A stretch of DNA of 64,000 bases from positions 310,001 through 374,000 of the forward strand of contig NZ_CP059851.1 of NCBI RefSeq assembly GCF_014117445.1, given 5' to 3'. The DNA is from Sandaracinobacteroides saxicola (GTDB lineage: Bacteria; Pseudomonadota; Alphaproteobacteria; Sphingomonadales; Sphingomonadaceae). Shown piece by piece: positions 50,704 through 59,283 of the stretch. The first letter of the stretch is position 1, and every line of letters begins with the position of its first letter. Under the pieces are notes generated by a model. It was given only the letters and a program-made list of their open reading frames with translations, made no database searches and was not told where the DNA came from. The position numbers were made by a program, and so were the translations under genes.

Positions 50704-52083
50704 TCAGGCGCGTGCGCCGGCAAGAGGCTGTTGGGCTGGATCGAGTCCGGGGTCGTCGAACGCATCGCTGGCTTCCAGAAGATAGGCCGCCACCATATGG
50801 CCCAGCAGCGGTCGCAGCCCGTCAAAGCCCAATGACCGGGCATGGCGTTCGGGATCGGGCCACATCGGCCCGCAGCGCCCTTCATACCATTGCTGAAGCA
50901 GGGTAACATCGATGGCATGGTCGGTGGCGGTCAGCCGGCCGGCATAGTTGCTGCCGAACGCCGCCGCGGCTCGCACGGCGAGTTCGCGGACGGCGCTCGA
51001 CCGGTCAGTGGTGACAGCCGCGGCGGCGGCGAAGCGGCCAAGCGACGGCGCGAAGCGCGCGACCAGTTCGGCGACGCGGGCCTCCATCGACAGCAGGGCC
51101 TGCCAGCGTTCGGGGTCGGAAACCTGGTTGCGTTCCCGCCAGGCCGCCAGGGCAGTGCGGGTCGACAGCCGGTTGACGCGCGCCAGCCGGCCCGCCGCCG
51201 CCGCGAGGTCGGCCGGTTGCGGGTGCCAGTGCGGCAAGGTCGAGGCGGCAAATGCCATCAGCGTGGCGCGTTCCATGATGGCATCGCGCGCCGGATCGAC
51301 GGCGCGCAACAGGTCGAGCGCGGCGCCATCCAGACCGAAATCCTCACCGTCGCGGGCATCGCGGTCGGCGGTCAGCGCCGTCCAGAAGCTGGTGCGGTTC
51401 AGGGTGAAATCGACCCGGCTGGGCAGGGTGGAAGCACCTTCTTCCATCGCAACGCGGCTGAGCGCCGCGCGGGCGTCGGCACTTTTGGCATCGCTGCTCG
51501 CGGACAGGCGAAGGCCATCCAGGGCGGTGGCGCCAAGCCCGATGCGACGGGCCTCCGCGATTGCTGCCGGCCAGCTCCGCTCCGCATAGGGCAATGCCTT
51601 CATGGCGGCGACAAGATGGTCGTGGGCCTTCGGCACGAGAACGCCGGAATCGCGCAGGCCGGCAAGACCGAAGCGCAGGCTGACCATGGCAGCTGACAGC
51701 GAGCGATAGCCCTGCGTGGCGTCGGCGTGCACCACCGCCACCTCGTCATCATCGGTCAGCTCACCCCTGCTGATCGCGGCATAGATGCGGCCGATGCCGA
51801 TCATGCCGAACGCGTCCAGTTCCGCGGCGCGCAGCGCACCCATGCTGGACGCGCCATAGAGCGCGACGCCCCGTTCCAGCGCAAACAGCAGTTCCTTGTG
51901 CCAGACCGCAGCGGTCTGCTCGAACAGGCCGTCGATCAGCAGGATGCGGTCACCCGCGCCAAGGATGCGCGCGACCGCATAGATGTCGCCGGCGGCCGCC
52001 GGCGGGTGGAAATGGGCGGTTTCCAGAAGCGCGTGGGCGGCCGGAAGCGGCAGCGAGGGGCCGAGAAAGACGTGAACGGTCAT
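50704..52083 (-). CDS. TfuA-like protein, long form
   Basis: The N-terminal half (about 1-240) is a TfuA domain: VHVFLGPSLPL, then ILLIDGLFEQTAAVWHKELLF, GASSMGALRAAELDAFGMIG and a DDDEVAVVHAD segment. TfuA partners a YcaO to install thioamides in peptides such as trifolitoxin-type and thioviridamide-type RiPPs and in methyl-CoM reductase. The remaining 220 residues are an alanine-rich helical extension not present in short TfuA proteins (about 240 residues). It overlaps the YcaO gene by four bases and is the last gene of the row. Confidence 0.85.
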   Translation of the reverse strand: MTVHVFLGPSLPLPAAHALLETAHFHPPAAAGDIYAVARILGAGDRILLIDGLFEQTAAVWHKELLFALERGVALYGASSMGALRAAELDAFGMIGIGRIYAAISRGELTDDDEVAVVHADATQGYRSLSAAMVSLRFGLAGLRDSGVLVPKAHDHLVAAMKALPYAERSWPAAIAEARRIGLGATALDGLRLSASSDAKSADARAALSRVAMEEGASTLPSRVDFTLNRTSFWTALTADRDARDGEDFGLDGAALDLLRAVDPARDAIMERATLMAFAASTLPHWHPQPADLAAAAGRLARVNRLSTRTALAAWRERNQVSDPERWQALLSMEARVAELVARFAPSLGRFAAAAAVTTDRSSAVRELAVRAAAAFGSNYAGRLTATDHAIDVTLLQQWYEGRCGPMWPDPERHARSLGFDGLRPLLGHMVAAYLLEASDAFDDPGLDPAQQPLAGARA

Positions 52084-53312
52084 GCCGCGCTCCTGAAGGT
52101 CTGGCGGATGCGGCGGCCGCGCAGCAGCGGTACCGGCGCGGCGAGCCCGGGGCAGACCAGACGGACGACCGCCACGCCGATGTCCGGCCGCGACAGGTCG
52201 ACCGCGACCGCGCGCCGGATGCCGCGCCGCCGCAGCGCCGTCAGCAGCCGGGCGAGATCGCCTTCGAAATCGTCGGTGGCGAGGTCGCCGCGGTCGAAAC
52301 GCCGCTGGGGGTCGCGTCGGAGGAGCTGGCGGTAGGCACCGACATCGTCGTCATTGCCGGCACGGGCGAAATCGGCGGGCAGGATGTCGTCCCGGCTGCC
52401 GCTGATGTGGGTCAGGCGGCTCTGCGCCGCCTCTGTCAGGGCGCGCAGCAGGGCCACCGCGGGGGTCAGGTGGCAGCCGTAACCGTTGAAGGCGGGAAGG
52501 GTGCGCCAGCGGGATGCGCTGTCCGCGTCGACGATGGTGGCGCCATAGACCGGAATGCCAAGGTCGCCGGTCAGGTCGAACAGTCCGGTCATCAGCCCGG
52601 CGGCGGCCAGACGGTCGAAAAGCTGCCGGCAGGTCGTGTCTTCCACACTTGCGGGGTCCACCATGATGGCCGGGTCGAGGGTGCGGACTGCGTCCTGCGC
52701 CATCGTAAGCTGATCGCGTTCGATCAATTCTGCGAGCGCGTGGACGCAGGCCTCCAGCGGATGGTTGCCGCCGGACAGGCCGTTGCTCGACTGCACGAAA
52801 GCGGATTCCATGGCGCGTCCGGCGCCGACGACATAATCGGCGCTGACCGTTTCCAGCGGCACGAGACAGGTGCCGCCACCGAGCAGGTCCTCGCCTTCGA
52901 CCCAGGGAATGGCGATGTCGGCGCGTGGTGGCCGGTCCTCATAGTGCGGCAGGCCATCGAAGACGAAGGCCGCGCCTTCCGCTCGCAGCGCCGCGGCGGA
53001 GGCAATGCGCATCGGCCTTACGATCGTTTCCGCATGCCAGCATTCGATCGATTCCATGATCGCCGATGCCTGTGCCGCGGCGTCGGTCAGGCCCTTCCCC
53101 TGCGCCGTCGAAAGCCCGCGGCTGTTCGGGCGGACCGCGATCCACACCGGCAGGCCGATGCGGTCGAGCCCGGTGATGTTCGCCAGGCGCGTGATGCCGA
53201 GCCGCGGCATCAGCGGCTTGAGACGCGCGACCGTGTCCTCCGGCGGGCGGCTGCGGTGGGTGCCGTCGCGGAACTGCTTGGGCAGGCAGGCGGTCTTGCC
53301 GAACAGCCGCAT
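52080..53312 (-). CDS. YcaO-family enzyme paired with TfuA
   Basis: The 410-residue YcaO has the ATP-binding signatures SAIMESIECWHAE, NHPLEACVHALAELIERDQ (Glu residues for Mg-ATP) and EAAQSRLTHISGSRDDI. The C-terminus (LLRGRRIRQTFRSAA) lacks the proline-rich tail of azoline-forming YcaOs. Direct overlap with a TfuA gene points to ATP-dependent backbone thioamidation using a sulfur donor. The neighbouring ThiS-E1-JAMM genes would supply that sulfur. It lies three bases after the fused E1 gene. Confidence 0.92.
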   Translation of the reverse strand: MRLFGKTACLPKQFRDGTHRSRPPEDTVARLKPLMPRLGITRLANITGLDRIGLPVWIAVRPNSRGLSTAQGKGLTDAAAQASAIMESIECWHAETIVRPMRIASAAALRAEGAAFVFDGLPHYEDRPPRADIAIPWVEGEDLLGGGTCLVPLETVSADYVVGAGRAMESAFVQSSNGLSGGNHPLEACVHALAELIERDQLTMAQDAVRTLDPAIMVDPASVEDTTCRQLFDRLAAAGLMTGLFDLTGDLGIPVYGATIVDADSASRWRTLPAFNGYGCHLTPAVALLRALTEAAQSRLTHISGSRDDILPADFARAGNDDDVGAYRQLLRRDPQRRFDRGDLATDDFEGDLARLLTALRRRGIRRAVAVDLSRPDIGVAVVRLVCPGLAAPVPLLRGRRIRQTFRSAA

Positions 53313-53315
53313 GGC

Positions 53316-54710
53316 TCAGGCGGCCCGCGCGGCGGGGCCGCAGACGGCGCAGTGGGGATCGGCGGCATGGCGCAGCTCCCGGAAACTGCCGGCGAGCGCG
53401 TCGAAGCGAAGCGCCCGCCCGGACAGGGGCGCGCCGAGGCCGAGCAGCAGCTTGAGCGCCTCGGTCGCCTGCAGCAGGCCGATGACGCCGGGCAGCACGC
53501 CGAGCACGCCGCCTTCGGCGCAGGACGGGGCCAGTTCCGGGGGCGGTGGCGCGGGATGCAGGCAGCGGTAGCAGGGGCCGCCGGGCAGGCCGAAGACCCC
53601 GACCTGCCCGTCGAAGCGATAGACCGAGCCGTGGACGACTGGCAGGCCGAGGCCGACGGCGACATCGTTGATGACATAGCGCGCGGCGAAATTGTCGGTG
53701 CCGTCGATGATCAGGTCATAATCGGGAAAGATGGCGCGGGCGGCGGCTTCGTCCAGCCGTTCGCTGTGCAGGCGCACAGCCACATCGGGGTTAAGCGCCT
53801 GCAACGCGTCGCGGGCGCTTTCGGTCTTCAGCCGGCCGATGCCGTCGGCACGGTGCAGGACCTGGCGCTGGAGATTGGAGGGATCGACGATGTCGGCATC
53901 GCAGATGCCGAGGGTGCCGACACCGGCCGCCGCGAGATAGAGGCCGGCGGGACAGCCGAGGCCGCCGGCCCCGACCAGCAGCACCCGCGCCGCCAGCAGG
54001 CGGGCCTGGCCTTTCTCCCCCACACCGGGAATGGCGAGGTGGCGGAGGTAGCGCCGCCGCTGGGCATCGGAGAGCTGCGGCGGCAGTTCGACCGCCAGCC
54101 CCTCGGCCTTCCAGGCTTGTAGGCCGCCGTCCAGGCTGACCACCCGTTCATAGCCAAGATAGGCCAGCGCCTGGGCGGCGAACAGCGACCGCACGCCGGA
54201 CTGGCAATAGCAGAGGATGGGGGCGGTGCGGTCCGGCACCAGGTTTTCGATCGACTGTTCCAGAAAGCCGCGGTCGGCGTGCACGGCGGAAGGCAGATGG
54301 CCCTGGCCCCACTCCTGCGCGGTGCGCACGTCCAGCGCGACGGCGCCATCGGCCAGAAAGGCGAGCGCGGCCGCGGGCGCCATGGTCTCCACCGCCGATT
54401 GCAGTTCGCGGCGCCAAGTGGCGAAACTGCGTGGCGCGTCGCCGCCGGCGATGGCGGGCACCAGTTCCAGCGTGTCGGCCGGGCTGACCGGCGTGTCCAC
54501 GCCATCGAGCATGCGCACATCCTGACCGTTGAGGAACAGCGCGACGAAGCTGCGCAGCCCGTTTGCCGGATCCATGATCTGGTCGCGCAGTCGCGGGTGC
54601 GCCGCGGTCAGCGCGTCCAGCGCCTGGATGATGGTGCTACCGGGCATCGCCAGTTCCGCGGTGCCACCGGCGAACGGGCGCAAGGTCGTGGGGATCAGCA
54701 CGAGCGGCAT
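53316..54710 (-). CDS. ThiS/MoaD-rhodanese-E1 triple fusion
   Basis: The start at MPLVLIPTTLRPFAGG (54710) gives 464 residues. Residues 1-90 form a MoaD/ThiS-like beta-grasp ending in LELVPAIAGG; the Gly-Gly is internal and followed by DAPRS. Residues about 100-205 are a rhodanese with CQSGVR (active Cys168). Residues about 212-464 are a MoeB/ThiF-type E1 with GAGGLG (246-251), YDLIIDGTDNF, two CxxC zinc pairs (CYRC, CAVC) and the CAEGGVLGVLPG active-site segment. It should adenylate and thiocarboxylate its own or a released carrier. A JAMM gene overlaps its start. The order carrier-sulfurtransferase-E1 in one chain is unusual. Confidence 0.88.
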   Translation of the reverse strand: MPLVLIPTTLRPFAGGTAELAMPGSTIIQALDALTAAHPRLRDQIMDPANGLRSFVALFLNGQDVRMLDGVDTPVSPADTLELVPAIAGGDAPRSFATWRRELQSAVETMAPAAALAFLADGAVALDVRTAQEWGQGHLPSAVHADRGFLEQSIENLVPDRTAPILCYCQSGVRSLFAAQALAYLGYERVVSLDGGLQAWKAEGLAVELPPQLSDAQRRRYLRHLAIPGVGEKGQARLLAARVLLVGAGGLGCPAGLYLAAAGVGTLGICDADIVDPSNLQRQVLHRADGIGRLKTESARDALQALNPDVAVRLHSERLDEAAARAIFPDYDLIIDGTDNFAARYVINDVAVGLGLPVVHGSVYRFDGQVGVFGLPGGPCYRCLHPAPPPPELAPSCAEGGVLGVLPGVIGLLQATEALKLLLGLGAPLSGRALRFDALAGSFRELRHAADPHCAVCGPAARAA

Positions 54711-55138
54711 GGCTGGGTCTCCTGGATGAGGGGCTGTTCGTGCCAGGCGTCGGCGGCCGTGATGAAGGCGCGCAGCCCGGCGGGGGCGATGATGATGTGC
54801 AGCGTGCCGGGAAAGCCGCCGGCGGTGGCGATGTCGCGGGGCGATGGCTGCGGTGCGCCGCGCGGGTGGCCGTGGAACCAGCCGATCAGATCGAGCCGGT
54901 CCTGTCGTGCCAGCGCGGACGAACGGGCGCTGTCGGCGGGGTCGATGGCAAAGCCGTTGAGCGGCGACGGGGCCCGGTTCGGCAGGGCGACGGCATCGAT
55001 GACTCTGGCGCCGGCTTCGTCGTGGCGACCGAGCAGCGCGCCGCAGCATTCCGCCGGCGTCGCCGCGGCAGCCGCCGCGACGATGGCGGCCCGCGCCGCC
55101 GCCGACAGCAGGACAGGATCAGGCCGGGACGGCGGCAT
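54695..55138 (-). CDS. JAMM/MPN+ metalloprotease
   Basis: Starting at MPPSRPDPVLL (55138) the protein has 147 residues. The JAMM motif is intact: Glu30 in AECCGALL, then His89 and His91 in FHGHPRG, and Asp102, exactly H-x-H-x10-D. Bacterial JAMM proteases such as Mec and QbsD trim ubiquitin-like sulfur carriers to expose a Gly-Gly end. The gene overlaps the triple fusion by 16 bases, so cleavage after the internal Gly89-Gly90 of that protein is the obvious proposal. Confidence 0.88.
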   Translation of the reverse strand: MPPSRPDPVLLSAAARAAIVAAAAAATPAECCGALLGRHDEAGARVIDAVALPNRAPSPLNGFAIDPADSARSSALARQDRLDLIGWFHGHPRGAPQPSPRDIATAGGFPGTLHIIIAPAGLRAFITAADAWHEQPLIQETQPCRSC

Positions 55139-55811
55139 CGACAAAGCGCCCCTTGTCCAGCGCCAGCGTGGTGCGCGCATGGTCGGCGGCCATGCGGTCG
55201 TGCGTGACCATGATGATGGTCTTGCCCAGCTCCTCGTTCAGCGTCCGCAGCAACTCCAGCACCTCGGTCGAGGCGTTGCGGTCGAGGTTGCCGGTGGGCT
55301 CGTCGCACAGCAGCACCTCGGTATCGGCGACGATCGCGCGTGCGATCGCGACGCGCTGCTGCTGCCCGCCCGACAGTTGCGAGGGCGGCCGGTGTCCGCA
55401 ATGGCCAAGGCCGACGAGATCGAGGGCGACGCCCACCCGCCGTTCCCGTTCCGCCCGGCCGAGGTCGGTCAGCGTCAGCGGCAGCTCGACATTGCGCGCC
55501 GCCGTCAGCATCGGCAGGAGGTTGAAGGACTGGAACACGAAACCCACGTGCCGCGCCCGCCAGACCGTCAGCTCCGCCTCGCTCATGCTGTCGATGCGGC
55601 GACCATCGTAGCGAAGCTCGCCGCTGTCGGGCCTGTCGATCCCGCCGAGCAGGTTGAGCAGCGTGGTCTTGCCCGAGCCCGACGGCCCCATCAGCGCGAT
55701 GAAGGCGCCGCGCGCAATGTCCATGTCGAGACCGTCGAAAATGGTGACGGCGTCATCGCCGCGGGCGTAGCGTTTGGCGATGCCGGACAGGGTGAAGATG
55801 TTCGCTTGCAT
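55119..55811 (-). CDS. ABC transporter ATPase, LolD/MacB type
   Basis: The 230-residue ATPase has Walker A GPSGSGKTT, the Q-loop in FVFQSFNLLPML, signature LSGGQQQRVAIARA, Walker B VLLCDEPTG and the switch His in IIMVTHD. This subgroup energises FtsX-type permeases. It is encoded with an HlyD-like adaptor and two FtsX permeases, so it is predicted to drive export of the peptide product or provide self-immunity. Confidence 0.95.
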   Translation of the reverse strand: MQANIFTLSGIAKRYARGDDAVTIFDGLDMDIARGAFIALMGPSGSGKTTLLNLLGGIDRPDSGELRYDGRRIDSMSEAELTVWRARHVGFVFQSFNLLPMLTAARNVELPLTLTDLGRAERERRVGVALDLVGLGHCGHRPPSQLSGGQQQRVAIARAIVADTEVLLCDEPTGNLDRNASTEVLELLRTLNEELGKTIIMVTHDRMAADHARTTLALDKGRFVDAAVPA

Positions 55812-55843
55812 GACAGTCTCCTCGGGCGCGGGATGGAAGGGGC

Positions 55844-56911
55844 TTACAGGAAGGCTACCCGCGCCCCCATGTCGGGCAGCACGCGGGGGTCGGGGTCCTT
55901 GATGGCGATGCGCACCTGCAGCGTGCCCTTGGCGCGGTCGGCGCTGGGCATGATGCGGGCCACTTCGCCTTTCAGGGTCAGGTCGGAAAAGGCGTAGAGG
56001 CGGATGTTGACGGGCTGTCCGATCCGCACCCGGCGCAGCATCTGTTCCGACACGTCGACGACGATTTCCAGGGACGCCATGTCGACGATGGTGAGGAGGC
56101 CGGTGCGGGTGAAACCGCCGCTGGCGCCGGCCGGGGCCAGCAGTTCGCCGACCTGGGCGTTTTTCTCGACCACGATACCGGCGAAGGGGGCACGCAGCGT
56201 GTAGTTCTGCAACATGGTCATCTGCTGCTGGATCTGCAGCCGCTGCACGGCCATCTCGTCCCGCGCCACTTCGAGGAGGGTCTCGGCGGTTTCGACAGCG
56301 GACTGTTTCACCTCCAGCCGGGCGGCGGTCGAGAAGCGCTTTTCGAACACCGCCTGTTCGCGTTCCAGTTCGTGCTGCGCATGCAACAGTTGCTTCTGGG
56401 CGTTTTTGACGCGGGCGATGATTCCCAGCAGCTGCGTTTCGGCGACTTCCACCTCACGCCGCGCGAGGCTGTCGTCGAGATGACCGAGCACCTGGCCCTT
56501 GGCGACACGATCGCCGGCATCCACCTCGACCGCGGTGACCACGCCGGCGACGCGGGTGGAGATGGTGGCGCGGCGGGTCGCCTGAACGAAGCCCTGCGCC
56601 TCCAGCGCGGCGGCCGGGGCCGGAGCGCCGGCGGCGGTGGATCGAACGGCGATCGCCGCCGGCGCCGGCGCGGCGGCGGGGGGGCTGTTGCCGAACATCA
56701 GCCAGACGATGACGCCGGTTTGCGCCAGCAGGCCGGCGCCGAGCAGCCAGCCGCGTCTGTCGCGCCGCCGTGCCGGTGCCGGCATCTCCCGCGCCACCGG
56801 CGCGCCATCGCGGGCGATGACCAGGCTGCGCAGCCGGGCACTGCGGTCATCGGGCACGGGCGCTTCGGCGCGCGGCGGCGGGATCGTTGCAGTCAGCGGT
56901 GCGGACGCCAT
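55844..56911 (-). CDS. HlyD/MacA-like periplasmic adaptor
   Basis: The 355-residue adaptor has a short cytoplasmic N-terminus and one membrane anchor (WLLGAGLLAQTGVIVWLMFG, about 54-73). It then has the lipoyl half-motifs VTAVEVDAGDRVAKGQVLGHLD and APFAGIVVEKNAQVGELLAPAG flanking a coiled coil (about 150-230), and a beta-barrel end. This is the membrane-fusion component linking the FtsX permeases to an outer-membrane channel. No TolC-like gene is in the window. Confidence 0.93.
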   Translation of the reverse strand: MASAPLTATIPPPRAEAPVPDDRSARLRSLVIARDGAPVAREMPAPARRRDRRGWLLGAGLLAQTGVIVWLMFGNSPPAAAPAPAAIAVRSTAAGAPAPAAALEAQGFVQATRRATISTRVAGVVTAVEVDAGDRVAKGQVLGHLDDSLARREVEVAETQLLGIIARVKNAQKQLLHAQHELEREQAVFEKRFSTAARLEVKQSAVETAETLLEVARDEMAVQRLQIQQQMTMLQNYTLRAPFAGIVVEKNAQVGELLAPAGASGGFTRTGLLTIVDMASLEIVVDVSEQMLRRVRIGQPVNIRLYAFSDLTLKGEVARIMPSADRAKGTLQVRIAIKDPDPRVLPDMGARVAFL

Positions 56912-56914
56912 GGC

Positions 56915-58123
56915 TCAGGCCCTCCTTTGGAAAACGGATTTCAGCGTCGGCAGCGAGCCGCCGAGCAGCCCCAGGAACGCGGCGAGGCCAAGGCTTTGTG
57001 CAAAGGCCAGCGCGTCGATGCGCAGGTCATAATTGATGGTGGTGAAGCCGCTGCCGATCATCGTGGCCGGCGCGCCGTTGGCGGCGAGCCAGACCAGCAG
57101 CGTGCCGGCCACGCCGCCCGCCAGCGCCAGCAGGATGGTCTCCATGACCGAGGCAAGGACGATCGCCGCATTGGAGAAGCCCAGCAGCCGCATCACCCGC
57201 AGGCTGTGCCGCCGGCCTTCCAGGACGATCAGCATGGTGTTGAAGACGCCCGCAAGCGCCCCGATCGACAGGATGCCCGCCAGCGGCCAGCCCATGTACA
57301 TGATGAGGTTCGAGGTGTTCTTGACCTGGTCGTGATACAAGGCACGTTCGGTCAGCGCATCGAGATCGAGGCGCGGGTCATGGGCCAGGAAGGCCTTCAG
57401 CGTCGCCATGCCCGTGGTGCCGTCCAGCCGGGCGCGGATCGACTGATATTGGTTGTCGCGGTTGTAGGCGGACTGGACCGCCCCGATGTCGGCGAGATAC
57501 TCGCCCTCGAACACCGCGCTCGCCAGTTCATATTCGCCGACCACGGTCCAGGTGCGGCCCGCCAGCATGATCTGGTCGCCGACGCGGCTGTTGCGGACAC
57601 TCTCGGTCAGGCGACGGCCGGCGATCAGCTCGTAGCGGCCGGGCGTGAAGCTGCGTCCGGCGGTGATGCGGAAACCGTCGCGCAGCGCCAGGCCGTTGGG
57701 GCCGAGGCCGCGCAGCGTGCTGTTGGTGCGCGCCCCGTCCTCGATCTTGCGGCCGCTGACGGTCATGGTCAGTTCCGGCGACAGGATGGCACCCGAAGCC
57801 CCGCGGACGATGCCCGGCGCACCCGCCAGCAGTTCGATCTGCTCGCGGCTGATCTGGCTGTTTGCTTCCGACTGGCTCTGCCGGCCGATCAGCACCGCGA
57901 CGGTTTCGGACCCGGCGCTGCGGGACGCGGCGGCGAAGCCGCGCGACATGCCGAGGAAAGCGTTCAGGATGATGACGACCAGCATCACGCACAGGAAGAT
58001 GGTGAGGCTGGACCAGTGCGCCTGGCGCATGTTGCCAAGGGCGATCGGGCCGAGTGCCCGGACCTGCCGCAGCAGGGAGGGGCCTTTGTCGGCGGCGGTG
58101 TGGACGGTGCTGGTCATGGTCAT
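56915..58123 (-). CDS. FtsX/MacB-like ABC permease, second
   Basis: The start at MTMTSTVHTAADKG (58123) overlaps the stop of the upstream permease (ATGA) and gives 402 residues. One N-terminal membrane helix (SLTIFLCVMLVVIILNAFLG), a periplasmic domain with VLIGRQSQSEANSQIS and a C-terminal three-helix FtsX domain (GILSIGALAGVFNTMLIVLEGRRHSLRVMRLLG). Sequence upstream of 58123 in this frame is antisense to the other permease and is excluded. Confidence 0.92.
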   Translation of the reverse strand: MTMTSTVHTAADKGPSLLRQVRALGPIALGNMRQAHWSSLTIFLCVMLVVIILNAFLGMSRGFAAASRSAGSETVAVLIGRQSQSEANSQISREQIELLAGAPGIVRGASGAILSPELTMTVSGRKIEDGARTNSTLRGLGPNGLALRDGFRITAGRSFTPGRYELIAGRRLTESVRNSRVGDQIMLAGRTWTVVGEYELASAVFEGEYLADIGAVQSAYNRDNQYQSIRARLDGTTGMATLKAFLAHDPRLDLDALTERALYHDQVKNTSNLIMYMGWPLAGILSIGALAGVFNTMLIVLEGRRHSLRVMRLLGFSNAAIVLASVMETILLALAGGVAGTLLVWLAANGAPATMIGSGFTTINYDLRIDALAFAQSLGLAAFLGLLGGSLPTLKSVFQRRA

Positions 58124-59283
58124 GCCTGCTCCATGGCAAAGGCCTGAACCGGGCGGACCCGGAGGGCGATGAGGGTGGGAAGAAGCGCGGTGCCGACGGC
58201 GAGCAGCAGGGCGGCGGCGATGCCTTGCGCCAGCACGACCAGCGGCAGGGTGAGGTCGGGCAGGATCTGTGCCATGTGCGTGGTGATCCAGCGGTTGAAG
58301 ACGGAGGCCGCGGCCAGCCCCAGCGCCGCCCCGCCGCCCAGCAGCACCGCCGTCTGCCCGGCGACCAGGCGCCAGACCCGCGCATCGGAAAAGCCGAGCA
58401 CGCGCAGCACGCCGATGTCGCGCGTGCGCTGCCGCATCGACAGCGTCATGCCGCTGGTGACGACCAGGATCAGCGACAGGAAGGTCACCGCCATCACGAT
58501 GCGGATCATGCTCGCGACATCGCCGAACTGGGCGAAGAACTCGGCATGGAACGCCTTGTCGGTGGCGGTCGAGGTGGGTGCGCCCGAGCCTGCGAACGCC
58601 TGGTCGATCCGCTGCGCCAGCGCTTCGGGCGCCAGGCCGGCGGCCGGGCTGACGACGAAGGTGCCGACCGTATCGCGCCACAGGTCGCGGTTCTGGTTGA
58701 GATAGCTGTAGTGGAAGATGGCGAAGTTGCGCCCGCCGCCGGAATCGGCGCTGCGGAAGGTGCCTGCGATGGTGAAGGTCCAGGCGGGGTCACCGGCCGG
58801 GGGCACGAACAGGATGCTTTTCAGCGGGATGGAATCCCCCGGCTTCCAGCCATATTTGCGCGCCAGTCCTTCGGACACCAGGATGCTGCGCCGGTCGGCC
58901 AGGAAGGCGCGGCGGGTGGCGTCGGTGACGATCATGTCCGGGTGACCATCGAGCCAGGGGGCGGGATCGACCGCGAAGGCCATCAGCATGTCGCGCTGCT
59001 CGCGGTAGAAGGTGCCGGCCCAGGTCGCGTGGCTGACATGCTCCGCGCCGGGGATGCCGCGCAGCCGCTCCAGATAGGAGATTGGCAGCTGCTGCATCAG
59101 CCCGGCCTCGTGCGTCACGATCAGGCGGCGGCCGGTGACGTCGCTGTCCCCGCTGTTGAGCGAGAAATGCATCGAGCCGAGGATGCCGAACGTGAAGAAG
59201 GCGAGCACCACGGTGGCCAGCATCAGCAGCGTGCGGGTGCGGAAGAAGCGCAGGTGCGCCAGGATCAGCTTCAGTTCGGTCAT
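58120..59283 (-). CDS. FtsX/MacB-like ABC permease, first
   Basis: The start at MTELKLILAHLRFFR (59283) overlaps the stop of the LanB-like gene by four bases and gives 387 residues. N-terminal helix TLLMLATVVLAFFTFGILG, a large periplasmic domain, and the C-terminal FtsX helices (MAVTFLSLILVVTSGMTLSMRQRTRDIGVLRVLGFS). It pairs with the next permease as a heterodimer under the LolD-like ATPase. Confidence 0.92.
   Translation of the reverse strand: MTELKLILAHLRFFRTRTLLMLATVVLAFFTFGILGSMHFSLNSGDSDVTGRRLIVTHEAGLMQQLPISYLERLRGIPGAEHVSHATWAGTFYREQRDMLMAFAVDPAPWLDGHPDMIVTDATRRAFLADRRSILVSEGLARKYGWKPGDSIPLKSILFVPPAGDPAWTFTIAGTFRSADSGGGRNFAIFHYSYLNQNRDLWRDTVGTFVVSPAAGLAPEALAQRIDQAFAGSGAPTSTATDKAFHAEFFAQFGDVASMIRIVMAVTFLSLILVVTSGMTLSMRQRTRDIGVLRVLGFSDARVWRLVAGQTAVLLGGGAALGLAAASVFNRWITTHMAQILPDLTLPLVVLAQGIAAALLLAVGTALLPTLIALRVRPVQAFAMEQA

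Noticed and set aside
58124..58681. N-terminal extension of the second permease frame
   Set aside because: The extension is antisense-type, arginine/histidine-rich sequence lying over the first permease gene. The ATG at 58123 gives the expected FtsX N-terminus and ATGA coupling.
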